A stretch of 64,000 bases of DNA from JAGBWK01 sp964544595 (GTDB lineage Bacteria; Bacteroidota; Bacteroidia; Bacteroidales; Muribaculaceae), in NCBI GenBank assembly GCA_964544595.1, contig CAZJBM010000006.1, positions 20,379 to 84,378 on the forward strand, written 5' to 3'. Position numbers and translations under genes: made by a program. This document shows positions 9,801 to 18,204 of the stretch, piece after piece. Numbering within the stretch: position 1 is the first letter of the stretch; each line of letters begins with the position of its first letter. The notes below the pieces were generated by a model. That model ran no database searches, was not told where the DNA came from, and was given only the letters and a program-made list of their open reading frames with translations.

Positions 9801-10658
9801 GTTGCCGCAAGAGAGCTCGCATGAAGCTTTGGAGAGATCGTAGTCGAAGGTAAATGTCGCGATACCATCGGGGTCGCCGGCGGGGAAGTAAGAGAGGAAC
9901 TGGCTCATCACGTGCGACTCAACGAGGTCGAGAAGCTTAGCTGATGACACGTAGTTGAGCTCGAGAGTGCCGTCGCCGTTGTATAATAGCGAGCCGTCGG
10001 AGTTGGTGATACCGGTCACCTTGATAGCGATTGCATCGCCGCCTGTGGTGCTGATCGCGCCATTGGCATAGAGAGCGGTAAGAGCGTCTTTGATGTCGAT
10101 TTGAACAACTGCGGGAGTGTTGATGTCGATAGTCGCGGGGACTGTCATAGTCTGGCCGCCCGCGGTAAGGGTTGCTCCTCCGACCTTAACGTTGGTTGAG
10201 AATTTCACGAGGATTGAACCTGTGCCGTTAAGGTTGGTGCCGATTTTCGCGCCGTCTTCAGGATCGCACGATTCGAGCTTGATACCCTGAGTGGCTTCCA
10301 TCTCAAATACAACCGGGCCGCCGTTCATTACAAAGTCGCCTTTGATGTCGTAGGTTTTGCCGGCCTCAACGTTGATGTAGTATGACTGACCATGAGCGCC
10401 ATAGCCAAGCGATACGTCGGTCAACATTGTTCCGTTAAGGTAGAGATGAAGGTCAGTGCCCCCCATGCCGGCCTTGATTAATTTGCCACTCTGCGTAGGA
10501 GTGATAGTGGCATAATAATCCTGGAAGTTTGATACTGTGTATTCCTCTCCCAGGGTGATGGCGCTACCATCCTGCGGGAACGCGACGGCGGATGCCGAAA
10601 GCCCGCCGACCACATACACAGCTACCATTGCAAGTAGTGAAAATAAAAATTTTTTCAT
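6900..10658 (-). CDS. Large secreted multi-domain surface protein with C-terminal tail
   Basis: 1252 residues from the Met of MKKFLFSLLAMVAVYVVG (10658), chosen because it starts a clear Sec signal peptide; the frame runs 30 codons further upstream. The rest is all-beta in character: repeated Ig-like blocks open with phrases such as PASGAYINDVDNIEIWF, PAAGAVLNIDGASEIVF and PESGSEVKELTEFTLSY, roughly every 100-130 residues. A domain near residues 1040-1180 (RLKFGGTASM, then VIGFPVDGDCTIVVAATSSS) resembles a carbohydrate-binding-like module seen in Bacteroidota lyases. It ends with the tail VYYNLQGVRV..PAAGQVYIK, shared with the next gene upstream. I see no catalytic motif. Probably exported and surface-bound or released; function unknown. 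Confidence 0.8.
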   Translation of the reverse strand: MKKFLFSLLAMVAVYVVGGLSASAVAFPQDGSAITLGEEYTVSNFQDYYATITPTQSGKLIKAGMGGTDLHLYLNGTMLTDVSLGYGAHGQSYYINVEAGKTYDIKGDFVMNGGPVVFEMEATQGIKLESCDPEDGAKIGTNLNGTGSILVKFSTNVKVGGATLTAGGQTMTVPATIDINTPAVVQIDIKDALTALYANGAISTTGGDAIAIKVTGITNSDGSLLYNGDGTLELNYVSSAKLLDLVESHVMSQFLSYFPAGDPDGIATFTFDYDLSKASCELSCGNPEASYYSEKVPVIISGKTATVNFTGKLRDLTAEAPSSNDCVIIRIADILGTNGVGANGTESASAGSYSFVIPYKYIEPIDIASEFTPASGAYINDVDNIEIWFDNASAINYEGVEFTYDDNGETKSIVVAKDNLNVSVYNDEATIIVAVPADVKGKKNITVSLYKMTTNDGQLHEIKAEYNMFVVKLVSPIVNGGTYASTGNDDFVFDINTDFGYLRYDFYNEADAQGEPVWVYGTGINKDDNGQYTAYNGNYTIYSNYPAKMVVSAYGDEASYWQGSKALESYTLTFYGTTAPFAFSETTFTGITPAAGAVLNIDGASEIVFTATFDGFANVNAEKSGIYADQFAGNTPFAKVEPIYASQDDKVSINGLDYSNTWKLTLSTDALKGLNAVEVFIYATGEDGAVVEGNTGDKENSYTNISYGVYDPASFVDLIVEPESGSEVKELTEFTLSYEGKAVSIDWNYSGEAITLSTMGRELIHEFTTDEIKLEYPDETSTISTVKLILPEAITDPATYLLYVPEGYFTIGQEFDVNANKALYASYTIAVPAEKVELTLDPAAGDVKTLTRIELQAPGIEDAGVEDWDAVVEIKDAEGTVVYSTTSSDLYENSFDYNSFTFVGFYLEPNITTKGVYTLTIPEGMLNFSNGSLSAALEAVYNVEGEEVADLVRVNWDNNEAKYANPYANWSTEINGTVTSVPMTELMAEVETPDVPEPEQKVVTYNFSEFPAGDYAEETKVGDMTIYASESAKISIDGSNKTIEDVAYTQRLKFGGTASMKNGVPSRVIGFPVDGDCTIVVAATSSSGSEERTVNVYDAAGNVLQAIAAPAGDINVASVEYTGEAGEIFIGSAKSGSNIYFVRVEYPVAAATPAAIEYEPTGIWTAQLPADAKYVYFTDGASTELGSNKLFEVEDEKTYTPESQGVTGVEAVTVDADADAVYYNLQGVRVVNPAAGQVYIKVIGKKATKVQL

Positions 10659-10717
10659 AGAAAAAATATTAATTAATAAATAAAAAGAAACTGTCGATGG
10701 ATGGGTCGGAGAGAGCT

Positions 10718-10783
10718 GAAAAAAACGGGGCGTGTCAAAAAATAACACTGAGAGTTATTTCATTTGACACTGCCCCATTTTTC
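10718..10783. terminator. Long imperfect terminator hairpin
   Basis: Arms AAAAAACGGGGC-GTGTCAAA and TTTGACAC-TGCCCC-ATTTTT pair with small bulges and continue into AAATAAC/GTTATTT. It stands just behind the stop of the 1224-residue minus-strand gene and upstream of the next one, so the two large genes are probably separate transcripts. Confidence 0.75.
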
Positions 10784-10788
10784 TTATT

Positions 10789-13700
10789 TTAGAGGATTAC
10801 TTTGGTCGATTTGTTGCCCTGCACTTTGATATAGACGTTGCCCGCGGCGGGATTGTCTACTCTCATGCCTTGGAGATTATAGTACACAGCTTCGGCTTCG
10901 TTGTCGTCGGCCTCAATGCCGTTGATGCCTGAGTAGATCATCGGGAGCTTTTCGGCGTTGATGATGCGGCCGGTGCTTCGGTTGACGAGCATAACTGTTA
11001 TATAGCAGTTGTCGGCGTTGTAAATGTTGGCCTTAGGCACGGTGGTGTTGAGGGTGACGGTGTAAGGCTCGCCGGCAGTGATTGATGACGCGTTGAGCAC
11101 CTCGCCATTAAAAGCTGAGCCGTTGACCACGTGGCGGACAACGTCGTTGGCAAGCCAGGTGTAAACCACGTTCTGGCCATAGATGCCACCCTGGCCCCAC
11201 GGGCCGAGCAGCGGGTCGTTTGTGCCATACAGGTAGTTTGACTGGTAGCATGGAAGCTGATCCTCAGTCATGACCGCGAACACGCCGTAGCTGGTGTCGT
11301 CGGTGTCGAGAGCGAAAGTGACTTCGACAGGCACTGTCAGCGCGCCGGTCTCCTTGTTGAAGTCGGGAGCGAAGCTGATAGATGCTTCGGCGGGAGTGTT
11401 AAGCTCATCTTGCACGGCGTCGGCCCAGAGATATGCCTCTTCGCCATTGTCCATGATTATGCCGCGGCCATTGAAGGTGTAGCCTTTGGTTCCGTTCTGG
11501 AGCATCGGAGAGAGAATCTCGCCGCGGTTGATGCGACCCGAAGGCGCTGCAGTTAGTCCGAGGTAGGCTGTGTAGTCGTAAGCGCCGTTGCCATACATAT
11601 CGCTCTGATAGGTGCGGAGCGTCAGAGGAATGAAATTGTTGGGATAGAGTTTTTCGAGGTTCTCGATAGCGACGATGCCGAGAGGACAGTTGCCGCACTC
11701 CGATCCGGTATATTCTTCAAGAATAACTTTCTTGTTGCACTCAAAAAGGAGATTTTTCACAGAGTAAGCGAAGTCAAGCGCATCGGCGTCGGACGACACT
11801 TTGATAGAGTAGTTGTTGGTAACGCCGGCCATGAGCGGAAGAGCCTGCGGGAAGGTGAAGTCGAAAACGTCGCCTTTCTTCAATGTCACGCTGGCGTCGT
11901 CGACGGTCGATACCACCTCGTTGTCGGCGTTGATGAGCTCAATCTTTATGCCCTTGTAGGCTTTGAGGGGAGACTCTACGACAACCATGCCTTTCACTGT
12001 GACGTTGTCGGCGTCGACAAGTGTAGAGGGGGTCTGGTTGGTAAGAGAGAAGTTCATGTTGCGACGCACTTCGACGTTGTCGATGAAGATCGCGCTCTGG
12101 TCGTAGTTATTGTTGACAAACGCGATATAGATGTTTTTGCCCGCATATTTGTCGAGCTTGACAGTGTAGTCGGTCCATTCGCCGTCGAGGCCTTCGTTGG
12201 TGGCGCCGGCCGGAATCACTTCGTCAAACACGAGGTCGCCTTCGCTGCGGAATTTCTCGGTAAGCGGAGTGCTGAAATAGTTGTAGACGGCGTCGTCGAC
12301 GCATACATATACTTTCAGGTTGTCGGCCTTAGAGTTGAGGTAGCGCTGAGCCTGGAACTGGAGGAAGCACTTTTCGTCGGGAATATAGAGCTGCGGCACG
12401 ACAAGCCAGTCGTCGGATTCGGCCGGAGGGGTGAACATCGAGTGAGATGTCAATGCCCAGTTGCTCGACTCGTTGTTGTCTCTGAGCAGAAGCCATGTGC
12501 TCTCTTGGGTGAAGCCCCATGATGTGGGGGTAGAGGCAGGCTTGCTGAAGTTATTCTTCCAGTAGATGAAATGGTTGTAGTCGTCGCAGGCCGATTTGAA
12601 GAGGCATAGGTCGTCGTCGGTGAGCTGACGCACGTAGGCGCCGGTGTATTCGAGCACGATTTCCTCGTTGCCGCCTTGACCAGAAAGGTCGGTGATTGAG
12701 CCTGCGGCAATCTCCACTCTATAGTTGGTGCCGCGATAGAGCATATATGACGAAGTGGGGAAGAAATGTACCTTGTTTCCTTCGTAAGATGCGTTGAACT
12801 GCGCCACGACTGTGTTGTCGTCGGCGTTGTAGAGGGTGCATTTGCCGCTCTCCTGCGCGAGGACGGGAGAGTCGAATTCGAGAGTCAGCACGTCGGGGCT
12901 TGAGTTGAACTGAGCCACGAGGCTGCCCGAAGCGGGCGAAATCGAAGTGGGCTTCACAGGCTCGTTGTTGCGGCCAATGTAGTTGATTCTGATTTCTTCG
13001 GTTTTCTTCGACGAATCATCCTTCAGCCATATCATTCCGGCGGGGATGCGCACGGTGTAGGTCTCGCCGGGCGTGAGGGCGGTGGAGCGGAAGGTGACCA
13101 CGATGCTGCGGTCGCTCGCGTTAGACACGGTGAAGCCTGAGGCGTTGCGCACGAGTGTGCCTTTTGAGTCAAGCAGCTCCACGTTTTTGGGGAGCACCAT
13201 GCAGTTGACCGGGCGGTCGAACGTAAGCGTGATTGACTGCATCATGCTTATTTTTGACCCGGCGGGGATGCTGACGGTGTAATTGCCGAGAAGATCGACC
13301 TTAGCGGCGGCGTCGGCAAATGATTCTTTCATGCGAAGTATGTAGCTGTTCTCATACGAGATCATCACGGCGGTCAGGCCGTCGGCTGAGATCGAGGAGA
13401 AGAGTCCGGTCACGGGGTAGCCGATCATCTGCTCCACGGTGCGGCCATATACCTGGCTGAACACCTGGTCGAGCGAGATGAAGAATTTGCCGCTGCGGAT
13501 AAGACCGGTTGGATAGGGGTTGCCGGCGGGCGACGATGCGAGCAGAGTGCCGTCGGGGGTGATTTGGTTGCCCGCGATGTCGGGGGAGTCGGTGAAGAGT
13601 TCGAGATTCTGCTCGGCGATGTTGTAGCGATAGGGGTAGCTGCCCTCTGTGCCGCCGTCGGCCTGGCCTCCGTTAAACACCATGTAGGCGGTGCCTGTCA

Positions 13701-14463
13701 CCCATTTGCCGTCGGCGCTGAGCGTCTGGCTCTCGATGAAGTGGAGGTTGTTGTGGAGGCAACGGTAGCTTTTGGTCGCTGAGTTGTAGCTGTAGCCTAT
13801 GGGCGTCCATGTGCTCGTTGAGGTGTCGTAGACGTAGGAGAAGAGCGCCACAGGCATGATGTAGCTCTGCGACATCTGGCCTAAGATGTAGCGTCCGTCT
13901 TCCGAAATGCCGAAGAACGCGTTCTGGTGCTGATCCTGGCCGGTGAGGTCGACTACGGGGAGATTGGGAGTTTCGATGGCTTCGCCGGTCTCGAGGTTAT
14001 ATGCCATGGGGGCGAAAGAGAATTCGTCGGTGGTGGCGTAGTAGCCGACCGCGTATTTTCCGTTGCCAGTGACGTGGATGAAGCATCCGCCTACGTAGCC
14101 TTTGGGGAAGGGGTATGTGGTCCATTGCTGAGTCTCGACTGACCAGGTGGCGGGCTGTCCGTTGACGCTGCCTACGACTGTGCCGTCGTTCGACACGTCG
14201 TAAACCTCCGCTTTGCCGTTGGGGCCTTTGATGTCGATCGACTTGCGGGTCTCCACGTTGAAGATTATGCCGCCGTTGCTGTATGAGGTGCCGTCGGCTG
14301 CTTCTGCCTCACCGCTACCTACGACGTAAAGGCCGTTGTCGGATACGGTATGAACCTGAGCTGACGGCTTGATCACCTCCGGCATCGCCTGAGCGTTGGA
14401 TGCGAGCGGAGCGATTAGCATGGCTCCGGCAAGCATGATTGCGCTTTTAAGACTTCTTTTCAT
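10789..14463 (-). CDS. Secreted composite protein: propeller-like, Ig-like, adhesin-like and Omp28-like domains
   Basis: 1224 residues with a signal peptide (MKRSLKSAIMLAGAMLIAPLASNAQA). In order: a propeller-like region with repeated GxYVVGSG/GKYAVGYY/GRYILGQM phrases (about 35-380); two Ig-like blocks (about 390-620; PAGSKISMMQSITLTF, PASGSLVAQFNSSPDVL); a cleaved-adhesin/choice-of-anchor type jelly roll (about 640-810; SDDWLVVPQLYIPDEKCFLQF, IFIDNVEV); and an Omp28-like domain starting at ILEEYTGSECGNCPLG (about 940), whose CGNC resembles the thioredoxin-like CxxC of that family. The tail VYYNLQGMRV..PAAGNVYIK nearly matches that of the neighbouring large protein. Family knowledge places such proteins on the cell surface; the substrate or partner is unknown. 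Confidence 0.8.
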   Translation of the reverse strand: MKRSLKSAIMLAGAMLIAPLASNAQAMPEVIKPSAQVHTVSDNGLYVVGSGEAEAADGTSYSNGGIIFNVETRKSIDIKGPNGKAEVYDVSNDGTVVGSVNGQPATWSVETQQWTTYPFPKGYVGGCFIHVTGNGKYAVGYYATTDEFSFAPMAYNLETGEAIETPNLPVVDLTGQDQHQNAFFGISEDGRYILGQMSQSYIMPVALFSYVYDTSTSTWTPIGYSYNSATKSYRCLHNNLHFIESQTLSADGKWVTGTAYMVFNGGQADGGTEGSYPYRYNIAEQNLELFTDSPDIAGNQITPDGTLLASSPAGNPYPTGLIRSGKFFISLDQVFSQVYGRTVEQMIGYPVTGLFSSISADGLTAVMISYENSYILRMKESFADAAAKVDLLGNYTVSIPAGSKISMMQSITLTFDRPVNCMVLPKNVELLDSKGTLVRNASGFTVSNASDRSIVVTFRSTALTPGETYTVRIPAGMIWLKDDSSKKTEEIRINYIGRNNEPVKPTSISPASGSLVAQFNSSPDVLTLEFDSPVLAQESGKCTLYNADDNTVVAQFNASYEGNKVHFFPTSSYMLYRGTNYRVEIAAGSITDLSGQGGNEEIVLEYTGAYVRQLTDDDLCLFKSACDDYNHFIYWKNNFSKPASTPTSWGFTQESTWLLLRDNNESSNWALTSHSMFTPPAESDDWLVVPQLYIPDEKCFLQFQAQRYLNSKADNLKVYVCVDDAVYNYFSTPLTEKFRSEGDLVFDEVIPAGATNEGLDGEWTDYTVKLDKYAGKNIYIAFVNNNYDQSAIFIDNVEVRRNMNFSLTNQTPSTLVDADNVTVKGMVVVESPLKAYKGIKIELINADNEVVSTVDDASVTLKKGDVFDFTFPQALPLMAGVTNNYSIKVSSDADALDFAYSVKNLLFECNKKVILEEYTGSECGNCPLGIVAIENLEKLYPNNFIPLTLRTYQSDMYGNGAYDYTAYLGLTAAPSGRINRGEILSPMLQNGTKGYTFNGRGIIMDNGEEAYLWADAVQDELNTPAEASISFAPDFNKETGALTVPVEVTFALDTDDTSYGVFAVMTEDQLPCYQSNYLYGTNDPLLGPWGQGGIYGQNVVYTWLANDVVRHVVNGSAFNGEVLNASSITAGEPYTVTLNTTVPKANIYNADNCYITVMLVNRSTGRIINAEKLPMIYSGINGIEADDNEAEAVYYNLQGMRVDNPAAGNVYIKVQGNKSTKVIL

Positions 14464-14840
14464 AGTTCGTTATTGAGTAGTTTTTTTGTGATATTTTGTT
14501 AATTCGGGTAGTGAAATCGGGCTATTATGCCCCATTAGGTTTCGGGAATGGGGTGAAATGCCGATTGCCCCGGTGAATCGGTCGATTCTGGGGGCTATAT
14601 TGTGAGGATTTATCGTTTACTGGGTGAAATGTTACTTTCGATTTTAGATTTGTGGATCCTAATTTCGTCGAGCATCAGCCGTGAGGCTTACAGTGTAGAG
14701 GGTGAGAGATGGGGGCCTTTTCGTGTGTATGAAATTTGAGCAGGATTTGTTTAAAACCTTTACTAAATTGCACAAAAATAATAAAAAAATAAATAATGGC
14801 AAAATTTCGGGTCAAATTCTTAATTATTTTTTTGAAATTC
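14464..14840. other. Long leader and AT-rich spacer
   Basis: No gene. On the minus strand it holds the promoter at 14773-14803 and about 300 bases of leader. Beyond the promoter the DNA is very AT-rich (A-runs near 14775-14795) up to the inverted-repeat element that begins at 14841. I see no known riboswitch. Confidence 0.5.
14773..14803 (-). promoter_or_regulatory. Promoter for the 1224-residue surface protein gene
   Basis: Reading the minus strand: TTTG (14800-14803), exactly 19 bases, then TATTTTTG (14773-14780), the Bacteroidota sigma-ABfr pattern. This implies a leader of about 300 bases before the start at 14463. Confidence 0.6.
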
Positions 14841-15038
14841 AGAGCCTGTCCCATAAAATATGTTAAGGCTGAGGTCGCATATCTTGGAGTGATTTTGGAG
14901 GCGACGTGAGGGAGCAATGCCGTCGCATTGTGAGCGAGCGGCGGCTACGAAAGCGCCCAAGAGATGCGAGACGGAGGTAACATTCGCTCCTTCAGCGCGT
15001 TAATGATATGTGAAACGTTACTTTATGGGACAGGCTCT
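14841..15038. mobile_element. MITE-like element with 17-base perfect terminal inverted repeats
   Basis: The ends AGAGCCTGTCCCATAAA (14841-14857) and its exact complement (15022-15038) bound 198 bases with no convincing gene. Inside, CGCATATCTTGG (from about 14877) and CCAAGAGATGCG (about 14958-14969) form a second inverted repeat at 11 of 12 positions, and CAATGC/GCATTG a small hairpin, so the whole could fold on itself. No clear target-site duplication is seen. The AGAGCCTGTC end recurs at 4951 and 26550. The type is inferred from structure; no transposase lies in the window. Confidence 0.65.
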
Positions 15039-15073
15039 AAGCTTGTTTGAGGGCCGTTTTTCACAAAAAATAA

Positions 15074-15106
15074 GGAGCCGCGCTGTTAATTTGAAAGCGC
15101 GGCTCC
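15074..15106 (-). terminator. Terminator of the PL9 lyase gene
   Basis: Perfect 11-base arms GGAGCCGCGCT/AGCGCGGCTCC with an 11-base loop, followed on the minus strand by a T-rich run. It lies 54 bases beyond the lyase stop codon. Confidence 0.85.
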
Positions 15107-15159
15107 GATGGGGCGGCGGGCCTTCCGCAAGGCCCGGAAGATGGGTCGAGGGGTCAGTC

Positions 15160-17910
15160 TCAGCGGAGCGAGATCTTAGCTACCTGAGAGGTGCCGTCGG
15201 CCGCGATGACCTGAAGGATGTAGAGGCCGGGCATACCCGAGGGACGGGGGAGGATTGAGCTCATGCGGGTCGACGAAACCATGCGGCCCTCGAGGGTGTA
15301 GAGCGCTGCTCCGGCGGGGTCGGCGGGGCCTGTGATGACTATGGCTGAGGCGGTTGCGTACCATGCCAGAGCCGAGTGAGCGGCGAGAGCGTCGGCTACC
15401 GAGCTGGTGTTGTCATATACCTTGGCATAAAAGTCGTAGACGCGGATGCCGCCGTTGTTTGATGTCGGGTTGACGAATTTCACTGTGATCGGGTCTTCGG
15501 TAGGCTCGATTCCGGCAGCTGCCATGAGGTCCCAGCCTGCGAGTGTGGTTTTCTTGAGCTTGTCGGAGGTCCAGGAGTGCTCGGTTGCGTCGCCTTCCTT
15601 CTGCCAGCGCACTTCGAGATAGCGTCCGCCGGTGAAGTGAACGTTGGCTTTAAGCTCCATAAGCGAGGGGAGCTTCCACACGAGCGCGCCACCGCGCTCA
15701 ACATTCACGGCGCCTTCGGTGCAACCTGAGGGCACGCTGCCGCTCTCGGTGTAAGTCGGGTCCCATACGGTGGTGTAGGAGTCCGACGACTCGATTTCGA
15801 CGACTCCGGCGAGGTCGGAGGGAAGGGCGTCGAGAGGATCCTGGATGTGATACCAGTCGCCTGTGAGAATGCGGTAGGCGGCTTCAAGGGTGATGGTGCC
15901 CGAGATGCTTACGGGGGCCATGCCGCCGACAGCGGTCACGGTGTAAGTGCCCGCTTCTGTGGGAGTTCCGCTGATAGTTAGCGTGTTGCCTGAGGTGGCG
16001 TATTCGAGCCCGGCAGGGAGGTTGGCCACTTCAAAGCCCGTGGCGCCGCCGCCCATTTCAAAGGTCACGGGGCTGAGGGGCTGGTCGAAGAATAGTGCCT
16101 GAGAAGCGTTGGCCGAGGTGCACACGAGCGTGGCGGGGCTGACGGTCGACACTTTTATGCTGATGGAGAGCGACGCGTTGGTCTCGCCGCCGATGGTGGT
16201 CACGGTGATGTCGAGGTCTTCCGCGGGCGAGCCCTCGATTGTGAGCGTCTTGGCCTCCATGTCGCGGTTGAGCGAGAGAGAGCCGTTCCCCTCGACATTG
16301 ACGTCGGTGGCGGCGCCGCCCCATTTGATCACGATAGGCTCGATGGGAGTCCCGGTGTAGACGAGCTGGTCGGTGTCGCCCGAAACGAGGTAGATGCGTC
16401 CGGCGGTGGGCTGTCCGCTCTCAAACGCGCCGAGGTCGGGGGCGGCGCCGTTGTGCTCTATTGTGACGGGGGCGCCAACGGTCAGCTCAAGGCCGTATTG
16501 GGCGGCCTCGGCCTCTGTCATGAAGCGAGCGGGGATGAAGTCTTCGGTGATTTCGCCCTTGTCGACGAAGATGCTGCCGCTTACGAGGCGCGCGAAGTTG
16601 TTTTCGGGCAGAGAGCCGTCGGGATTGCGGGGGGCTTTCGCGTCGGCCTCGCTGAGCGATAGGAACTGCGACGTGTGGTCGGCCACGTTTACCTTTGTGC
16701 CGTTGACTTTATTGCCGTCTTTGATCGGGTCTACGCCGTCGATGAGGGTCCAGGAGTTGTAGTCGGTGTCTGGCTGCACGAAGCCTTCTTTTCCCTCTGA
16801 AAGGAATTCGTGGTTGAGCTTGCGGGGGAGGAAGCCCACGCAGTTGCGTATACGCATACCGCCGAATTTAAACATCGTGGGGAATCGGTAGTTGTACTCG
16901 TTGTCCCAAGCGAGGTTGTTGAAAAGATACATTCCCTCGTAGGCGTTGTTCTGGTCGAAGCCCTTTACCGTGTTGGAGAAGGCAACGCAGTTGCGCACGA
17001 TGTGGGCGCCGGTCGACTGGTCGAATGCCGAGCCGCCCGACGACCCGCCGCCTCCGAGCTTGAAACCGTTGCCGTTGCCTGGGGTTTTCGAGCCTGTGGG
17101 CGAGATGGCGGCGTTCCAAGCCCAGCAGTGGTCGATCACTACGGGGTGGTAAACCATGTAGAGGTCCCAGTTGTCGTCGGAGTTGTTCCAAGCGCGGCAG
17201 CCGTAGAATTCAGTGCCGGGGCCGGGGAAGAGCTTGCAGGCGAATCCGTCGGCGTCGCCGCCGTCGTCGGTGCCGGTATAGGTCACTGCGTCGTAGTTGT
17301 TATATGAGTCGCAGTTGATTACCTTATTGCCGCGGCAGTAGGTGTAGCCGGGGTTGAATTCGGGCGACCCCTTGATCGGGAAGCTCTTTGTCTCTTCGAT
17401 GCTCCAGTCCTTGAACATGCCGATCTGCAGGCCGGTGTCGTTGTTGTCGCGGAAGGTGCAGTTCTCGAATATGTTGTAGCTGCCTTCGACCTTTACGCCG
17501 TTGTCTTTGGCGTTCTGGAATGTTATGCCTTTGACATACCAGTAGTTGGCCCAATAGGGGAAGTACATGCAGCGCGACATCTTGAACTCGATGTTTGATG
17601 CCGGGGTCATCTTTGAGCCGTCGATGATCACCTCGTCTGAGCCGTATGCCATCAGGCGTATGCGCTGGGTCTCGGAGGTAGCTTTTTCGGGGATGCGGAT
17701 GCGGTTGAGAGGGTAGTATGTGCCCTGGTGGATGTAGATTGTGCCGCCCGGTTCGACGGCTTCGATAGCGCGCTCGATTGAGGCGAACGGGTCCTGAGCG
17801 GATCCGGTGGCGGTGTCGCTGCCCGTAGTGGCCACATGGATGGTGGCTTGAGCCGACACGCTTGCTGCCGCGGCGAGTAGCAGCCCGGCAGAAAGAAGTA
17901 GCTTCTTCAC
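15160..17910 (-). CDS. Pectate lyase, polysaccharide lyase family 9, secreted
   Basis: Cleaves polygalacturonate by calcium-assisted beta-elimination outside the inner membrane. 916 residues with a signal peptide (cut near residue 20, SAQA). Residues 22-450 form a right-handed beta-helix starting IHVATTGSDTATGSAQDPF. The calcium site of Pel9A (one Asp, then 24 residues on DDxxD) is matched by D221 in GGDADGF and by D245, D246 and D249 in NNSDDNWDL, and the catalytic Lys by K284 in GNGFKLGG. Two Ig-like domains (about 500-700), a carbohydrate-binding-like domain (about 715-870) and a sorting-type C-terminus (YTLEGRMV...GLYILQV) follow. It has its own promoter and terminator. The PL9 call rests on these motifs; endo or exo action cannot be told. 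Confidence 0.9.
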   Translation of the reverse strand: MKKLLLSAGLLLAAAASVSAQATIHVATTGSDTATGSAQDPFASIERAIEAVEPGGTIYIHQGTYYPLNRIRIPEKATSETQRIRLMAYGSDEVIIDGSKMTPASNIEFKMSRCMYFPYWANYWYVKGITFQNAKDNGVKVEGSYNIFENCTFRDNNDTGLQIGMFKDWSIEETKSFPIKGSPEFNPGYTYCRGNKVINCDSYNNYDAVTYTGTDDGGDADGFACKLFPGPGTEFYGCRAWNNSDDNWDLYMVYHPVVIDHCWAWNAAISPTGSKTPGNGNGFKLGGGGSSGGSAFDQSTGAHIVRNCVAFSNTVKGFDQNNAYEGMYLFNNLAWDNEYNYRFPTMFKFGGMRIRNCVGFLPRKLNHEFLSEGKEGFVQPDTDYNSWTLIDGVDPIKDGNKVNGTKVNVADHTSQFLSLSEADAKAPRNPDGSLPENNFARLVSGSIFVDKGEITEDFIPARFMTEAEAAQYGLELTVGAPVTIEHNGAAPDLGAFESGQPTAGRIYLVSGDTDQLVYTGTPIEPIVIKWGGAATDVNVEGNGSLSLNRDMEAKTLTIEGSPAEDLDITVTTIGGETNASLSISIKVSTVSPATLVCTSANASQALFFDQPLSPVTFEMGGGATGFEVANLPAGLEYATSGNTLTISGTPTEAGTYTVTAVGGMAPVSISGTITLEAAYRILTGDWYHIQDPLDALPSDLAGVVEIESSDSYTTVWDPTYTESGSVPSGCTEGAVNVERGGALVWKLPSLMELKANVHFTGGRYLEVRWQKEGDATEHSWTSDKLKKTTLAGWDLMAAAGIEPTEDPITVKFVNPTSNNGGIRVYDFYAKVYDNTSSVADALAAHSALAWYATASAIVITGPADPAGAALYTLEGRMVSSTRMSSILPRPSGMPGLYILQVIAADGTSQVAKISLR

Positions 17911-17959
17911 GGTGATAAAAAAGATTTAAGATTATTGAATAATATAGGTGATTGTGACG

Positions 17960-17990
17960 CGAAATTACATCGCATGGATGAAATAACAAA
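17960..17990 (-). promoter_or_regulatory. Promoter of the PL9 lyase gene
   Basis: On the minus strand TTTG (17987-17990), 19 bases, TAATTTCG (17960-17967). Transcription would begin near 17954, leaving a leader of about 44 bases. Confidence 0.7.
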
Positions 17991-18122
17991 ATAAATGTGA
18001 CAATTTAACATTGACAAATGATAATGAAATGTGATTATTTTGTCGCACCGTTCTGATTGTCCTGTTTTTACCGCTCACATATGTTATTTTAAGAGTTTTT
18101 TGATTTTTTTTCACCATTAGTC

Positions 18123-18154
18123 TTTGATGATACCGATAAATGTGACTATATTTG
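18123..18154 (+). promoter_or_regulatory. Promoter of the small secreted protein gene
   Basis: TTTG (18123-18126), 20 bases, TATATTTG (18147-18154), facing the gene that starts at 18205. It diverges from the PL9 promoter; the two -33 boxes are about 130 bases apart. Confidence 0.65.
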
Positions 18155-18204
18155 CGAAATATATGCGTTAGTCTCAACATTTCGGAAACAAAAATTCAAT
18201 CTAT

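Noticed and set aside
14675..15258. Short frames reading YFMGQAL at both ends of the inverted-repeat element
   Set aside because: They arise only because the terminal repeats translate alike; no protein-like sequence between.
17324..17989. 221-codon frame overlapping the start of the PL9 lyase on the same strand
   Set aside because: Arg/His-rich frame-shifted reading of the lyase gene; PL9 motifs lie in the other frame.
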